A program made the translations under genes and the position numbers. From NCBI GenBank assembly GCA_938010435.1, contig CALLUS010000028.1:1-63509 (forward strand): a stretch of DNA of 63,509 bases. The letters are read 5' to 3'. The notes beneath the pieces are model-generated. The model worked only from the letters and a program-made list of their open reading frames with translations. It searched no databases and had not been told where the DNA came from. Below, in pieces: positions 44,238-54,202 of this stretch. The DNA is from an uncultured Rhizobiaceae group bacterium. Its GTDB lineage: Bacteria; Pseudomonadota; Alphaproteobacteria; Rhizobiales; Rhizobiaceae. Each line of letters starts with the position of its first letter. The stretch's first letter is position 1.

Positions 44238-45455
44238 TTAAGCAATGATATTGTGTTCAGGCCCGTACGGAAACTTCGTGATGTTCTCAACACCGGATTC
44301 ATTAATCACGAGAATATCGTGCTCGCGATAGCCGCCCGCGCCTGCTGTGCCTTCCGGCACCCAAAGCATCGGTTCCATGCTGATCACCATGCCGGGTTCC
44401 AACACAGTTTCAATGTCTTCGCGCAATTCCAACCCGGCTTCACGACCATAGTAGTGTGACAACACACCAAAGGAATGGCCATAACCAAACGAACGGTATT
44501 GCAGCAGGTCTTCATCCGCGAAGAAACGATTGATCTCATCACAAATTTTGGCGCAGCTGTTTCCCTTTTGAATGAGGGAAATACCCAATTCATGTGCTGC
44601 GATATTGGCATTCCAGATGCGCAGGGATTCTGCATCAGGCTCTCCGACAAACAAAGTTCTTTCCAGCGCCGTGTAGTAAGCTGAAATCATCGGGAATGTG
44701 TTGAGGCTGAGAATATCGCTCTGTTGAAGTTTGCGTGTTGTGACGGGGTTGTGTGCACCGTCCGTGTTCAAACCGGATTGAAACCACACCCAAGTATCGC
44801 GCAATTCGCTGTCCGGGAATGATTTCGCGATTTCCAATTCCATTGCATCGCGACCCGCCATGGCCACATCGATTTCGCGTGTGCCCTCTTTGATTACTGC
44901 GTGAATGGCCGCACCGCCCACATCAGCAATACGAGCCCCTTCTTTGATCAAAGTGATTTCTTCGCCCGATTTAATCATCCGCGCCAACATGTTTTCTCCA
45001 GCCACATCGACCAATACAGGTGCACCAAGCATATCTTCCAGAGTGGATTTTTGTGCCAGCGTAAGATGATCTTCCTCTATACCAATGCGCTTCGCGTCAT
45101 CTGTGAGTTGACCAACCGCACGCCAATAATTGTTTCGCTGCCAATCGGTGTAAATCACGCTATCGCAGTGAGACTGTCGCCAAGGTTGACTGCCATCGAT
45201 ATTTGCAGAGACCACCGTGCAATGGGTTTGTGATACAACGCAGGCATAGGGTCTGCCGAACGCACAATAAAGAAACCCGGAATAGTATGCGATATTGTGC
45301 ATGGATGTGAGCACAACGTGAGAAACATCGAGTTTCGCCATGATGTTGCGCAAAGTTGCGATCCGGCGATCATACTCGGTTTGTGAAAACGCAAGCGGTG
45401 CTTTTTCACCGTTGTGACGGGTGAAGAAACCAGGTCGTTCTAATAGGTTTGGCAT
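44238..45455 (-). CDS. Creatinase (creatine amidinohydrolase)
   Basis: A 405-residue pita-bread-fold hydrolase of the M24 superfamily that converts creatine to sarcosine and urea. It matches the Pseudomonas putida creatinase over long stretches as I remember it: SMHNIAYYSGFLYC, YTDWQRNNYW, SGLNTDGAHNPVTTRK and SHYYGREAGLELRED. Residues corresponding to His232, Glu262 and Glu358 of that enzyme are H235, E265 and E361. The start is ATG 45455, with GGGAGAG just upstream, rather than a frame 30 codons longer. No sarcosine oxidase, creatininase or transporter is next to it in this window. Confidence 0.93.
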   Translation of the reverse strand: MPNLLERPGFFTRHNGEKAPLAFSQTEYDRRIATLRNIMAKLDVSHVVLTSMHNIAYYSGFLYCAFGRPYACVVSQTHCTVVSANIDGSQPWRQSHCDSVIYTDWQRNNYWRAVGQLTDDAKRIGIEEDHLTLAQKSTLEDMLGAPVLVDVAGENMLARMIKSGEEITLIKEGARIADVGGAAIHAVIKEGTREIDVAMAGRDAMELEIAKSFPDSELRDTWVWFQSGLNTDGAHNPVTTRKLQQSDILSLNTFPMISAYYTALERTLFVGEPDAESLRIWNANIAAHELGISLIQKGNSCAKICDEINRFFADEDLLQYRSFGYGHSFGVLSHYYGREAGLELREDIETVLEPGMVISMEPMLWVPEGTAGAGGYREHDILVINESGVENITKFPYGPEHNIIA

Positions 45456-45620
45456 AATGCTCTCCCAACCAATCCGGGCTGAGAGTCGTGGCCCGGAAAC
45501 ATCCGGGCGTTCAGGACGGTGAAAATAACGCGTTACCGCGATCAAAACACACGCTCATAAGCAACGACGCCATCGTTGCGAGCAAAACCTGATTATCTGC
45601 ATATCAAAGTTGGGTCAAAC

Positions 45621-45653
45621 AAAAAACGCGTCTGTTTTACACAGACGCGTTTT
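45621..45653. terminator. Bidirectional intrinsic terminator
   Basis: ACGCGTCTG (45626-45634) pairs with CAGACGCGT (45642-45650), flanked by A residues on one side and T residues on both readings. It ends the methyltransferase transcript (minus strand) and would also stop any plus-strand read. Confidence 0.75.
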
Positions 45654-45680
45654 CAATTTTCGATATATTTCTGGCGCGCG

Positions 45681-46415
45681 TTAAGCTGCTTTTTTCAACT
45701 CAACAGGCTCTTGTTTTGGAGCGTCAGCAATCTTCTTGACCGGTTCAAAAACAAACAATGTAGAGCGGAAACCAACCTGCAAATATGCAACGCTGAGAAG
45801 CATTAGACCGATGCTCTTCATTGGCATACGACGAACTTCTTTCATCTCGAGACCGTGTGCAGCACCCAGCTTTTTAAGATGACTTTTGAACCAACCCGGG
45901 TATTGAACGACCACACGACCATTATCCTCCAAATGATTGTGTACTTCTGCAAACAACACAGGCAGATAGCGCATGGATGTGGCGAATTGGTTCTCTTCGT
46001 CTTCGAAATCAGCGGCAATATACGGCGGGTTGGCGATAACCAGGTCGAACTTGCCTTCAATGTTGTCAAACATGTCGCTAACCACAACATCCATGTTCGT
46101 CACGCCGAATGTCTCGCCGTTTTCAATTGTGTTTTGAACAGCAACTTCGCTGATATCAGTGGCCAGAACACTTTTGGCTTTCTCAGCGCAAAACACTGCT
46201 CCAACACCACAGCCACAGCCAAGGTCCAGAACGCGGTCGCCAGATTCGCAATATTCAGCAACAGTATGTTCATTTTCAAGCGGCTTATAAACACCCGGTG
46301 ATACGGTAAACTTGCGACCTTCAACGGTTTTATATGGCCACGCAGCATTCAGCTTTCGCACATACCAATACCAAAATGTCATCAAACCTTGTTTGTATGC
46401 TCGATAAATTCCCAT
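45681..46415 (-). CDS. Class I SAM-dependent methyltransferase (PrmC/HemK-like)
   Basis: A 244-residue methyltransferase. The SAM-binding motif I is VLDLGCGCGVGAVF (about residues 60-73), and the catalytic NPPY motif is at about residue 132. The NPPY motif points to an amine or glutamine nitrogen as the acceptor. The N-terminal domain is about 45 residues, shorter than that of PrmC, so the release-factor target is not established. A GGAAG sequence before ATG 46415 supports this start over an upstream one. The C-terminal tail is lysine-rich. Confidence 0.85.
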   Translation of the reverse strand: MGIYRAYKQGLMTFWYWYVRKLNAAWPYKTVEGRKFTVSPGVYKPLENEHTVAEYCESGDRVLDLGCGCGVGAVFCAEKAKSVLATDISEVAVQNTIENGETFGVTNMDVVVSDMFDNIEGKFDLVIANPPYIAADFEDEENQFATSMRYLPVLFAEVHNHLEDNGRVVVQYPGWFKSHLKKLGAAHGLEMKEVRRMPMKSIGLMLLSVAYLQVGFRSTLFVFEPVKKIADAPKQEPVELKKAA

Positions 46416-46547
46416 GAGACTTCCCTCTTCAAATATTGAGCAGCAGTTGAAGTCGAAAGCCTTAATTTTCAATGATATAAAACAGAAGGAGTGGACAGAA
46501 CTGGGAACAAGATTAACAGATCGTTTATGAAATGAAGTGGAACGAGA

Positions 46548-47000
46548 TTAAGCTTTTTTGACCCATCGACCATCATCTTGTTGCCAATACGCCAGATCAT
46601 GACCTGCAGATTTCTCAATTTTCCAACGCTCTCTTGCGTCAGATAACGCATCTTCGTCGTGACCGTCGAACATATAAATACCGCGTGTGTAAGACGACAA
46701 GTCTGGTGCCACCGCACCCGCCACAATAAACCGGACAGCTGCGTTATTTGGATTTTCGGTCAATGACGTTAACCAGATTGGTTGATCTGATACATTACCC
46801 GTCACGCTTTCTTCGCAGGCATGGGGTAGAAAACTGTTCTCTTTATAGGTCCACAAATGATCGTCCAACGCATCGCGAAGCTCTTCTGTTCCCGTTTGAA
46901 CAACAACGTTCCAATCACGGGCCAAACATTTTTCCAAAAGATCAGGCAGCGCTTGCTCTAGGCGCAACTCAGTCAGGTGGTAGAATACGATCTCGGTCAT
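46548..47000 (-). CDS. holC: DNA polymerase III subunit chi
   Basis: A 150-residue chi subunit of the clamp loader, which contacts single-strand-binding protein. Typical features are the start MTEIVFYHLT, EKCLARDWNVVVQTGT and the C-terminal DARERWKIEKSAGHDLAYWQQD. The length is normal. Its position next to pepA is conserved in the Hyphomicrobiales. It diverges from the small secreted gene across about 100 bases. Confidence 0.94.
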   Translation of the reverse strand: MTEIVFYHLTELRLEQALPDLLEKCLARDWNVVVQTGTEELRDALDDHLWTYKENSFLPHACEESVTGNVSDQPIWLTSLTENPNNAAVRFIVAGAVAPDLSSYTRGIYMFDGHDEDALSDARERWKIEKSAGHDLAYWQQDDGRWVKKA

Positions 47001-47098
47001 GTGATCACTTTCAGGCCAGAATTGCAGTCGCGCAAGATTGCGTGGGTTTCGTCAACATGCTTTGCTAAGTTTCTCAGTCATGTTCAAGGGGTGAAATC

Positions 47099-47554
47099 AT
47101 GGATAAGACAAAATCAGGTGTGGCAATTTTGGGCGCCGCATTCGGGCTATGGATCAGCTTCAGCAACGCCAATGCGCAAGAATCCGAAACATGCAAGATT
47201 TCAGATGAAAAAGTTGTTTGTGCAAGCAGCCTATCCGACCGTAAAACCGTGTTCGATGCTATGGCAAATCCAAAAAGCACACGATATTTCAAAGAATTAT
47301 TGGCACAACCCAATTTTTCGCTGGATGTGAACCGTCGTGAAACCTATCGCCGTTCATTGGAACGCAACAGAAGAGCAATGCACCGATATGCCCGATCTCA
47401 GTTGCGTGACTATCGCCGTCGCAAAATCAACAGTGAGACTTACGAAAAAACGGTTTCGGGCTATAAATCAGCCGTTGCGACGTATACAGCAGCCATGAAT
47501 ATTTATCGTGGAACGGTTTGGCACAGCAAAACCAAATCCCGCTTTGCCGATTAG
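47099..47554 (+). CDS. Small secreted basic protein of unknown function
   Basis: A 151-residue exported protein. The signal peptide has a hydrophobic core and a likely cleavage after the second NA in SNANA, near residue 26. The mature part is very rich in arginine and tyrosine (RRETYRRSLERNRRAMHRY and similar), and only two cysteines lie near the N-terminus of the mature protein, which may form a disulfide. A good AAGGGG Shine-Dalgarno precedes the ATG. It is not recognised as a known family. Its stop codon overlaps a 10-base perfect inverted repeat. Confidence 0.7.
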   Translation: MDKTKSGVAILGAAFGLWISFSNANAQESETCKISDEKVVCASSLSDRKTVFDAMANPKSTRYFKELLAQPNFSLDVNRRETYRRSLERNRRAMHRYARSQLRDYRRRKINSETYEKTVSGYKSAVATYTAAMNIYRGTVWHSKTKSRFAD

Positions 47555-47581
47555 CAGAGCGATAGCATTCCATCGCTCTGC
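47554..47581. terminator. Perfect 10-base stem at the end of convergent genes
   Basis: GCAGAGCGAT (47554-47563) and ATCGCTCTGC (47572-47581) form a perfect stem with an 8-base loop between the small secreted gene and pepA. No T tract follows directly on either strand, so termination is likely but not proven. Confidence 0.5.
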
Positions 47582-47590
47582 AAAACTGCT

Positions 47591-49081
47591 TTATTTTTCG
47601 TAATTGTCTGCCACCAAACGGTCAAGCAATCGCACGCCAAAGCCAGACGCCCAAGACTTGTTGATGTCTGTTTGAGGAGACCCCATTGCGGTCCCTGCCA
47701 CGTCCAAATGTGCCCATGGGGTTTCGCCCACATAGCGATGCAAGAATTGGGCAGCCGTAATTGAACCCGCGTAACGACCGCCAGTATTTTTCATATCGGC
47801 GTTTTTGGAATCTATCAGTTTGTCATATTCAGGACCAATCGGCAGGCGCCAGAGTTTCTCACTGGTTGCAAGACCCGCATGCGCCAATTGTTCTGACAAT
47901 TCATCATCGTTTGAAAACAGCCCTGCATGGTGATTGCCCAAAGCCACAAGAACGGCCCCCGTTAACGTTGCCAGATTGACCATGAATTTCGGCTTGAACT
48001 TTTTGTTACAATGCCAAAGAGCATCCGCCAATACCAAACGCCCTTCGGCATCGGTGTTTAAAATCTCGATGGTCTGGCCCGACATTGACGTTACAATATC
48101 GCCGGGACGTTGAGCATCACCATCCGGCATGTTCTCTACCAAACCAATGATGCCAACCACATTGGCCTTTGCCTTTCGGGCCGCCAAAGCGTGCATAAGA
48201 CCGGTGACTGCAGCAGCGCCACCCATATCACCCTTCATATCTTCCATGCCGCCTGCAGGTTTCAATGAAATTCCGCCTGTGTCGAAGGTCACGCCTTTGC
48301 CAACGAAGGCAATTGGTTTGTCTTTGGGTTTTCCGCCTTTCCACTGAATGATCGCCATCCGCGGTGGGTTTCTAGATCCTTGAGACACTCCCAACAACGC
48401 CCCCATCTTCAGGGCTTTCATAGCTTTTTCGTCAAGAATTTCCACCTGACAACCAAGTTTTTTCAGTTCACCAGCGCGTTTTGCAAATTCTTTGGGAGTC
48501 AGAACGTTTGCCGGTTCATTCACCAAATCTCTCGCCAACATAACGCCATTGGTGACACCCTGTTGCTCAGCCCAGACCTTTTTGGCAGCGGTCGCAGCTT
48601 TTGAAATGAGCGTCACTTTGATTGACTTGTGCTTTGGCTTCACAGCTTTAGCGACTTTGTACCGGTCAAAGCGATAAGCAGCGAGTTGAATGCCCTGTGC
48701 AACGTCAGAAATTTGTCGCGCTTTTGGGTCTGCATCTTTTCCCGGCAACTCCAAAGCCACCACATATTTTGCGGCAGATGAAACAGTCGAAGAGATTTTA
48801 CCGCCCAGTTTGAGCCACGAATGCTCGTCCATTTCAGATTGTTTTCCGATGCCAACAACGGTCACTTGTTCCAGTTCCGTCCCTTGAGGAACCATGATCC
48901 GCAGCGTTTTACCAAACCCGCCCTTAAAGTCAGCCGCAGCAATCGCGCGCTTCAACGTTTTACCAAGATCTGTGTTGGCAATAGATGAAGACAATTTGGC
49001 CTTATCGTCACAAAGAACGACGAGAGTTCCTTTTTGCGGAAGTTTAGCTGAGGAAATTGAAATTTCTGGGATAACGGACAT
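47591..49081 (-). CDS. pepA: Leucyl aminopeptidase
   Basis: A 496-residue M17 dizinc aminopeptidase. The active-site segments are present: [15 protein letters not shown], with the lysine and aspartate metal ligands, then [11 protein letters not shown] and the signature [14 protein letters not shown]. It cuts N-terminal residues from peptides; PepA relatives also bind DNA in some bacteria. The ATG at 49081, with GGAG upstream, is preferred over a frame 24 codons longer. It is convergent with the secreted gene and divergent from lptF, as typical for this order. Confidence 0.96.
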   Translation of the reverse strand: MSVIPEISISSAKLPQKGTLVVLCDDKAKLSSSIANTDLGKTLKRAIAAADFKGGFGKTLRIMVPQGTELEQVTVVGIGKQSEMDEHSWLKLGGKISSTVSSAAKYVVALELPGKDADPKARQISDVAQGIQLAAYRFDRYKVAKAVKPKHKSIKVTLISKAATAAKKVWAEQQGVTNGVMLARDLVNEPANVLTPKEFAKRAGELKKLGCQVEILDEKAMKALKMGALLGVSQGSRNPPRMAIIQWKGGKPKDKPIAFVGKGVTFDTGGISLKPAGGMEDMKGDMGGAAAVTGLMHALAARKAKANVVGIIGLVENMPDGDAQRPGDIVTSMSGQTIEILNTDAEGRLVLADALWHCNKKFKPKFMVNLATLTGAVLVALGNHHAGLFSNDDELSEQLAHAGLATSEKLWRLPIGPEYDKLIDSKNADMKNTGGRYAGSITAAQFLHRYVGETPWAHLDVAGTAMGSPQTDINKSWASGFGVRLLDRLVADNYEK

Positions 49082-49173
49082 GGTTTCTCCATAAAGGGAT
49101 TTCAAACACACGTAACTCGAGTGGTTAAGCATTTGAATGACTGATATGCGCAACTAAGCGAAAAACTATGATT

Positions 49174-49252
49174 CTCGCAATGTGTGATCGAAAACATGAG
49201 TCACAACAATGCGTTAACCGTGTTTGTTGGTGTCTTTGTTAGCCATTGCGAG
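49174..49252. repeat. 9-base inverted repeat in the pepA-lptF divergent region
   Basis: CTCGCAATG (49174-49182) and CATTGCGAG (49244-49252) are perfect inverse copies, 61 bases apart. The pair could form a long-range stem in an lptF leader, or mark two binding sites. It may be coincidental. Confidence 0.25.
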
Positions 49253-49344
49253 TCCTTAATGGGACGCTTAAAATTTTAATGAGCAGGCGACTGGCATATT
49301 GCCGTGCGCTGAAACATCTTGATGAACTTCGGAGTATCTCAGGT

Positions 49345-50547
49345 TTGATCCTGCTTGAGCGATACATTTTCAAAAAGGCGATCATTGCAGTTGCAGTGGT
49401 TATCGCGGCCCTTTCCGGTGTTGTGTGGGTTGTCCGTGCTGTTCAAGAAGTCGACATCATCTTGAGCAAGGGTCAGGGCATATTCACCTATTTGCAGATG
49501 ACCTCCCTTGGTGTTCCAACTCTCATCGCAGCTGTTGCACCATTGGCGTTGATGATCGGACTTATTCAAACGATCAACACGCTCAACGATGAATCTGAAA
49601 TGGTGGTGATGCATGCGTCGGGCGCATCGCGAATTACTCTGTTCAAACCATTTTTTGCAGCCAGCCTGCTCGTTGCCGCATTAGTGTATTTCCTAACCAT
49701 ATTCGCCGCCCCTTCTTCCATGGCTACATTGCGGTCTTTCGTGACTGAAGTACGTGCAGACTTAGTATCTGTGATTGTTCGTGAAGGTCGGTTTCAGGAC
49801 GTAGGTGGAAACATCACTTTCCATGTTGGTGAAAGAGCACCTGGCGGTGTTTTGAAAAGCGTGTTGATTATGGATGCCCGCGATAAGAAAGAAACGTTTA
49901 CTTATCTGGCGCAAGAGGGCGTTGTTTCGAAAGTTGATGACAACACTTTTCTTGTTCTCCAAAACGGACAGATCCAACGTCAAAGCGAAGGGGCAGAGAA
50001 TTTATCGATTATTCGATTTAATTCCTATGCCTTTAATCTTTCGAGCTTTTCAAGCGGAAAAACCGGCGGTCTGAATAGTCCCGTAGAATTATCGACAGCA
50101 GCGCTTATTAGCCCGGACACGACATCACCACTTTACAAACGAACTCCGGGTCGCTTCCGTTCTGAATTGCATACAAGATTTATCAGCGGTCTATATCCAA
50201 TCATGGTTTGCATGATTGTTCTGGCATTTCTTGGTGCGCCGAGTTCTCATCGCCAAGGGCACCTCGTTATCGTAACGGCTGCTTCAACAACAATTATAGT
50301 GTTGCGTGGCATATCCATCGTTTTGGAGAATGGCATGGCAAGCAACCCGAATTTGATTTACATCGCTTGGGCAATCCCAATCGTTGCAATTCTTAGCGCT
50401 ATACTACTGATATTCAATGATAAAAATATAATTTCTCAATCAATGCATACCAAAATTGAAGCTGTATTTCGAACAAGTTTAGAGCGTGTTAAAACATTCT
50501 GGACAAAGTATGTACTGCGACGTCACAGCGATGAGGTGTCTGCATGA
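49345..50547 (+). CDS. lptF: LPS export system permease LptF
   Basis: An inner-membrane permease of the LptB2FG complex, which extracts lipopolysaccharide from the inner membrane. It has six membrane helices around a periplasmic beta-jellyroll domain. The N-terminal signature LLERYIFKKA starts at the first codons here. A TTG at 49345 with GGAG 10 bases before it matches the family's usual start four residues before ERYIF. Longer alternatives are ATG 49279 (poor ribosome site) and TTG 49246. It overlaps lptG by four bases (ATGA), showing translational coupling. Confidence 0.9.
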   Translation: MILLERYIFKKAIIAVAVVIAALSGVVWVVRAVQEVDIILSKGQGIFTYLQMTSLGVPTLIAAVAPLALMIGLIQTINTLNDESEMVVMHASGASRITLFKPFFAASLLVAALVYFLTIFAAPSSMATLRSFVTEVRADLVSVIVREGRFQDVGGNITFHVGERAPGGVLKSVLIMDARDKKETFTYLAQEGVVSKVDDNTFLVLQNGQIQRQSEGAENLSIIRFNSYAFNLSSFSSGKTGGLNSPVELSTAALISPDTTSPLYKRTPGRFRSELHTRFISGLYPIMVCMIVLAFLGAPSSHRQGHLVIVTAASTTIIVLRGISIVLENGMASNPNLIYIAWAIPIVAILSAILLIFNDKNIISQSMHTKIEAVFRTSLERVKTFWTKYVLRRHSDEVSA

Positions 50548-51650
50548 TCGGCTTCACACTTGGATACTATTTTGCAAAAACATTCCTGAAAAACATCCTT
50601 ATGGTGTTTCTTCTATTTTTATTTCTAATCACCGTTGTCGACCTGATTGAGCTTTCAAGAGAACTGTCAAAAGCAAAAACCGTTTCCTTTTCCGATATTT
50701 TGTTGATCGCGCTTTATCGTGCACCAAAGTTCGCTGAAAGCATCTTCCCGTTTGCGGTGATGTTTGGTGCCGCCGGTTCACTGATTTTGTTAAACAAGCG
50801 TCTTGAACTCGTTGTAGCACGCGCTTCAGGCGTTTCTGCCTGGCAGTTTTTAACACCGTTTGCTTTGACTGCTGTGTTTTTAGGGTTGTTTTCTGCAATG
50901 ATTTACAACCCACTCGCGATTTCGGGAGCGGCCAGCTCACGCGGGATTGAAGCCAATGTATTTGGGAAGATAAAAGGAAGTTACGCCAGCAAAACACATA
51001 GTTTTTGGCTGAGACTTAACCAAAAAAGCGGCGATATTGTTCTTCGTGCACGTGTAGCCCGAGACTCGGGCACTCGCCTGTCATCCTTGTCTCTCTACAG
51101 GTTCAATCCGGATGGCAGCGCATTAGACAGAATTGAAGCACGTCGCGCGCAATACGTTGAACGCACAAGTGGGGAAAAAATATTTTTGCTGTTTGAAGCG
51201 ATAACAACCGTGCCTGGCAAAAAGGGAATTCCAACTGAACGGTTGGAAATTCCGGTTGAAATCACTAAAACACAACTTCAAGCTAGAGTGGAGCAAGCCT
51301 CAGATGTTGGATTCTGGCAATTGCCTGCCAAAGAAGCCAATGCTGTTGCATCCGGCAAAAATCCACTCCCCTTTGCGACCCAATTTCACGCCCTTTTGTC
51401 CCAACCTTTGTTGTTTGTTTCCATGGTTTTACTGGCTGCTACCGTTTCATTAAGGTTCGCAAGATTTGGTCAGAGTGGAAAGGCCATTTTATGTGGTGTT
51501 TTGGCAGGTTTTGTGCTGTATGTGCTCTCGAGATTAGTGATTACTTTCGGGAGCAATGGCCTGGTACCGCCGTCAATAGCGGCATGGTCTCCGGCTTTGG
51601 TGGCGAGTTTGATTAGCGCAACAGTGCTTTTATATCAGGAGGATGGCTGA
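50544..51650 (+). CDS. lptG: LPS export system permease LptG
   Basis: A 368-residue partner of LptF with the same six-helix and jellyroll layout. Signature segments are GYYFAKTFLKNILMVF, DLIELSREL and, in the coupling helix area, FAVMFGAAGSLILLNKRLE. It works with LptF and the cytosolic LptB ATPase to move lipopolysaccharide onto the LptC-LptA bridge. The stop codon abuts the lptD ATG. The gene set matches the canonical lptF-lptG-lptD order. Confidence 0.95.
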   Translation: MIGFTLGYYFAKTFLKNILMVFLLFLFLITVVDLIELSRELSKAKTVSFSDILLIALYRAPKFAESIFPFAVMFGAAGSLILLNKRLELVVARASGVSAWQFLTPFALTAVFLGLFSAMIYNPLAISGAASSRGIEANVFGKIKGSYASKTHSFWLRLNQKSGDIVLRARVARDSGTRLSSLSLYRFNPDGSALDRIEARRAQYVERTSGEKIFLLFEAITTVPGKKGIPTERLEIPVEITKTQLQARVEQASDVGFWQLPAKEANAVASGKNPLPFATQFHALLSQPLLFVSMVLLAATVSLRFARFGQSGKAILCGVLAGFVLYVLSRLVITFGSNGLVPPSIAAWSPALVASLISATVLLYQEDG

Positions 51651-54038
51651 ATGTTTCGCCTTTCTCTTGCAGTAAAATACGCTCGCTTGGCGAACGTGCA
51701 CGCTTTGTCACGCGCAACTTTGAAGGCGTGTTTATTGAGCGCGACCATGCTCACCGCCCCTATTTTGGCTGCCTCAATCACTATCGCCCCTGCCATGGCG
51801 CAAAACCTACCAGAAACCGATCCAAATGCTCAATTATTGCTAAAAGCTGATCAATTGATCTACGACAATGATGCTCAAGTGGTGACGGCCATCGGCGACG
51901 TTCAGATGGTTTACGATGGTTACAACGTTGTTGCGGAACGTGTTTCTTACAACCAAGTGACACGACGCGTAAAAGCGTTTGGTAACGTTGAGATCATAGA
52001 GCCCGACGGCAACAAAATTTATGCCGAAGAGATTGATCTAACAGACGATTTTAGCTTGGGCTTTGTGAATGCATTACGTATTGAAACTCCTGACGACACG
52101 ATATTTACCGCAGAAAGCGCAGAGCGTACCGCAGGTGAGCTCACCACGTTTAACAACGGTATTTATACAGCCTGTAAGGCGTGCCCCGGGCACCCTGAAA
52201 AACCTCCCCTTTGGCAAATAAAAGCGCGGCGCGTTATCGCCAATGGACTTGAGAAAACTATAGAATATCAGGACGCAACGTTTGAACTCTTTGGTCAACC
52301 AATTGCCTACCTGCCCTATTTCAAACATGCTGACCCATCTGTGAAACGAAAGTCCGGTTTTCTAGTGCCGAGCATCGGATACAAAGACGAGCTTGGGTTT
52401 AAATACCGTCAGCCATATTTCCTTGTGACAGGTGAGACGCACGATCTCACAATCGCTGCAACGGGCTTTACCAGACAAGGTGTTTTAGGTGAAGCTAAAT
52501 GGCGACATCAGCTGGAAAACGGCGAATACGAAATTCGAATCGCAGGCATCAAGCAACAAGATCGTAATGCGTTTGATTCAGCACCTGACAGTGTCGAAGA
52601 TTACCGGGGCTTGGTGAGCACAAATGGTAAATTTAACATCAATCCGCGTTGGGCGTTTGGTTGGAACCTGTTAGCTCAATCAGATCGTAACTTTGGTCGA
52701 ACTTATGATATTGACGGAGCGAGTGCACGCAATCAGGTCAATGAAGTCTATCTACGTGGACTGAATGACCGAAGTTACTTTGATCTTTCTGCCTACGATT
52801 ATCTCATTCAAAATGACCTTTTAACGCAAACAACGGCGTTCCAAGATCAAGACAAGCAGGCATTTATTCGCCCTGTTCTCGACTATAATTACGTCACAAC
52901 CGAAGGTTTTACAGGCGGAGAGTTGTCGTTCGACTTCAACGTCACAAGCCTAACACGGGACGAATTGGACACAGTTACAACGGTGGGAAGTGCTGACCCA
53001 CGTATTCACGGCGTGTCTGGCGAGACGACACGTGTGAGTGCAGACTTATCTTGGCGGAACACTTACACCACATTGAATGGCTTGCAGATCACGCCTTCTC
53101 TTTCTCTGCGTGGCGACTGGACAACAACCGATGCGACGGCTGGTGGCGAGGCGTTGAGCACAGGATCGAACGCCAGATTTATGCCAACGGCAGGTTTGGA
53201 AGCGAGTTACCCTATTCTGGTACGCACCGACAATTCGAGCCATGTGTTTGAACCGGTGGCACAATTGTTCGTTCGACCTGACCTCGAATTTGGCGGTGTG
53301 ATTCCCAACGAAGACGCACAAAGCCTTGTATTCAGCGCATCAAATTTATTCCAACGTGATAAATTCTCCGGTTATGACCGTATAGAGAGCGGTATCAGAG
53401 CGAATTTGGGGCTGCGCTATTCAGGTCTTGTCGGGAATTCTTGGACGTTAAACGGACTTGTTGGGCAGTCTTACCATCTTGGTGGTGACAATCCTTATGC
53501 GCGTGAAGATGATTTGGCGAATACCGGAGAAGAATCTGGTCTGGAAAACGATAGTTCCGATTACGTGGCTTCGTTCGGCGTCATGCATTCCAGCGGATTT
53601 GCTTTGAATACCAGCGGTCGTTTTGACGAAAAAGATCTCAAAATGCGACGCGGTGAAATTTTGGGCAGCTACCGAAACAACAAAATCACCCTTGCCGCTT
53701 CATACGCGTTTATTGATGCACAACCGGATGCCGGCTTCAACGAAGACCGTCAGCAAATTGCAGGCAGTGCCAACTATAAGATTGATGAAAACTGGGCCTT
53801 ATTTGGATCTGCACGCTACGATATTGAAAACGACTACCTCGTACGCAACAGTATAGGGATCGCTTACACCTGTGATTGCTTTAATTTAAGCCTTTCTTAC
53901 AGCGAGTCACGTTCCGACATTACTGATGAGGTTAATCGTGCTGTTGGCTTCCGTATTTCATTGCGCACATTGGGCGATTTCTCTGGCGGATTTTCTCAAA
54001 ATGACTTGGATTCAATCGGCGGTGGTTCTGAAAACTAG
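51651..54038 (+). CDS. lptD: Outer-membrane LPS assembly protein LptD
   Basis: A 795-residue outer-membrane translocon that receives lipopolysaccharide from LptA and inserts it in the outer leaflet. The signal peptide ends at A50 (AMA-Q). The OstA-like periplasmic jellyroll follows, and the beta-barrel occupies the C-terminal two thirds. Cysteines C175 and C178 in the periplasmic domain and C741 and C743 near the end fit the LptD disulfide pattern that links domain and barrel. It starts directly after lptG. Confidence 0.95.
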   Translation: MFRLSLAVKYARLANVHALSRATLKACLLSATMLTAPILAASITIAPAMAQNLPETDPNAQLLLKADQLIYDNDAQVVTAIGDVQMVYDGYNVVAERVSYNQVTRRVKAFGNVEIIEPDGNKIYAEEIDLTDDFSLGFVNALRIETPDDTIFTAESAERTAGELTTFNNGIYTACKACPGHPEKPPLWQIKARRVIANGLEKTIEYQDATFELFGQPIAYLPYFKHADPSVKRKSGFLVPSIGYKDELGFKYRQPYFLVTGETHDLTIAATGFTRQGVLGEAKWRHQLENGEYEIRIAGIKQQDRNAFDSAPDSVEDYRGLVSTNGKFNINPRWAFGWNLLAQSDRNFGRTYDIDGASARNQVNEVYLRGLNDRSYFDLSAYDYLIQNDLLTQTTAFQDQDKQAFIRPVLDYNYVTTEGFTGGELSFDFNVTSLTRDELDTVTTVGSADPRIHGVSGETTRVSADLSWRNTYTTLNGLQITPSLSLRGDWTTTDATAGGEALSTGSNARFMPTAGLEASYPILVRTDNSSHVFEPVAQLFVRPDLEFGGVIPNEDAQSLVFSASNLFQRDKFSGYDRIESGIRANLGLRYSGLVGNSWTLNGLVGQSYHLGGDNPYAREDDLANTGEESGLENDSSDYVASFGVMHSSGFALNTSGRFDEKDLKMRRGEILGSYRNNKITLAASYAFIDAQPDAGFNEDRQQIAGSANYKIDENWALFGSARYDIENDYLVRNSIGIAYTCDCFNLSLSYSESRSDITDEVNRAVGFRISLRTLGDFSGGFSQNDLDSIGGGSEN

Positions 54039-54202
54039 GTCGCTTACAATTTATCAGTTCAAATTTCTGCAAACACATTCAACATTTGACCAAAATTGTG
54101 TATTAAAGAACCTACAATAGTTGATCATGAGCGGATCAGTTAGACAAAGACAGATATGATTTGATTGTCTCATGGCAATCGATCTCAAATGGGGTTGCAA
54201 AA

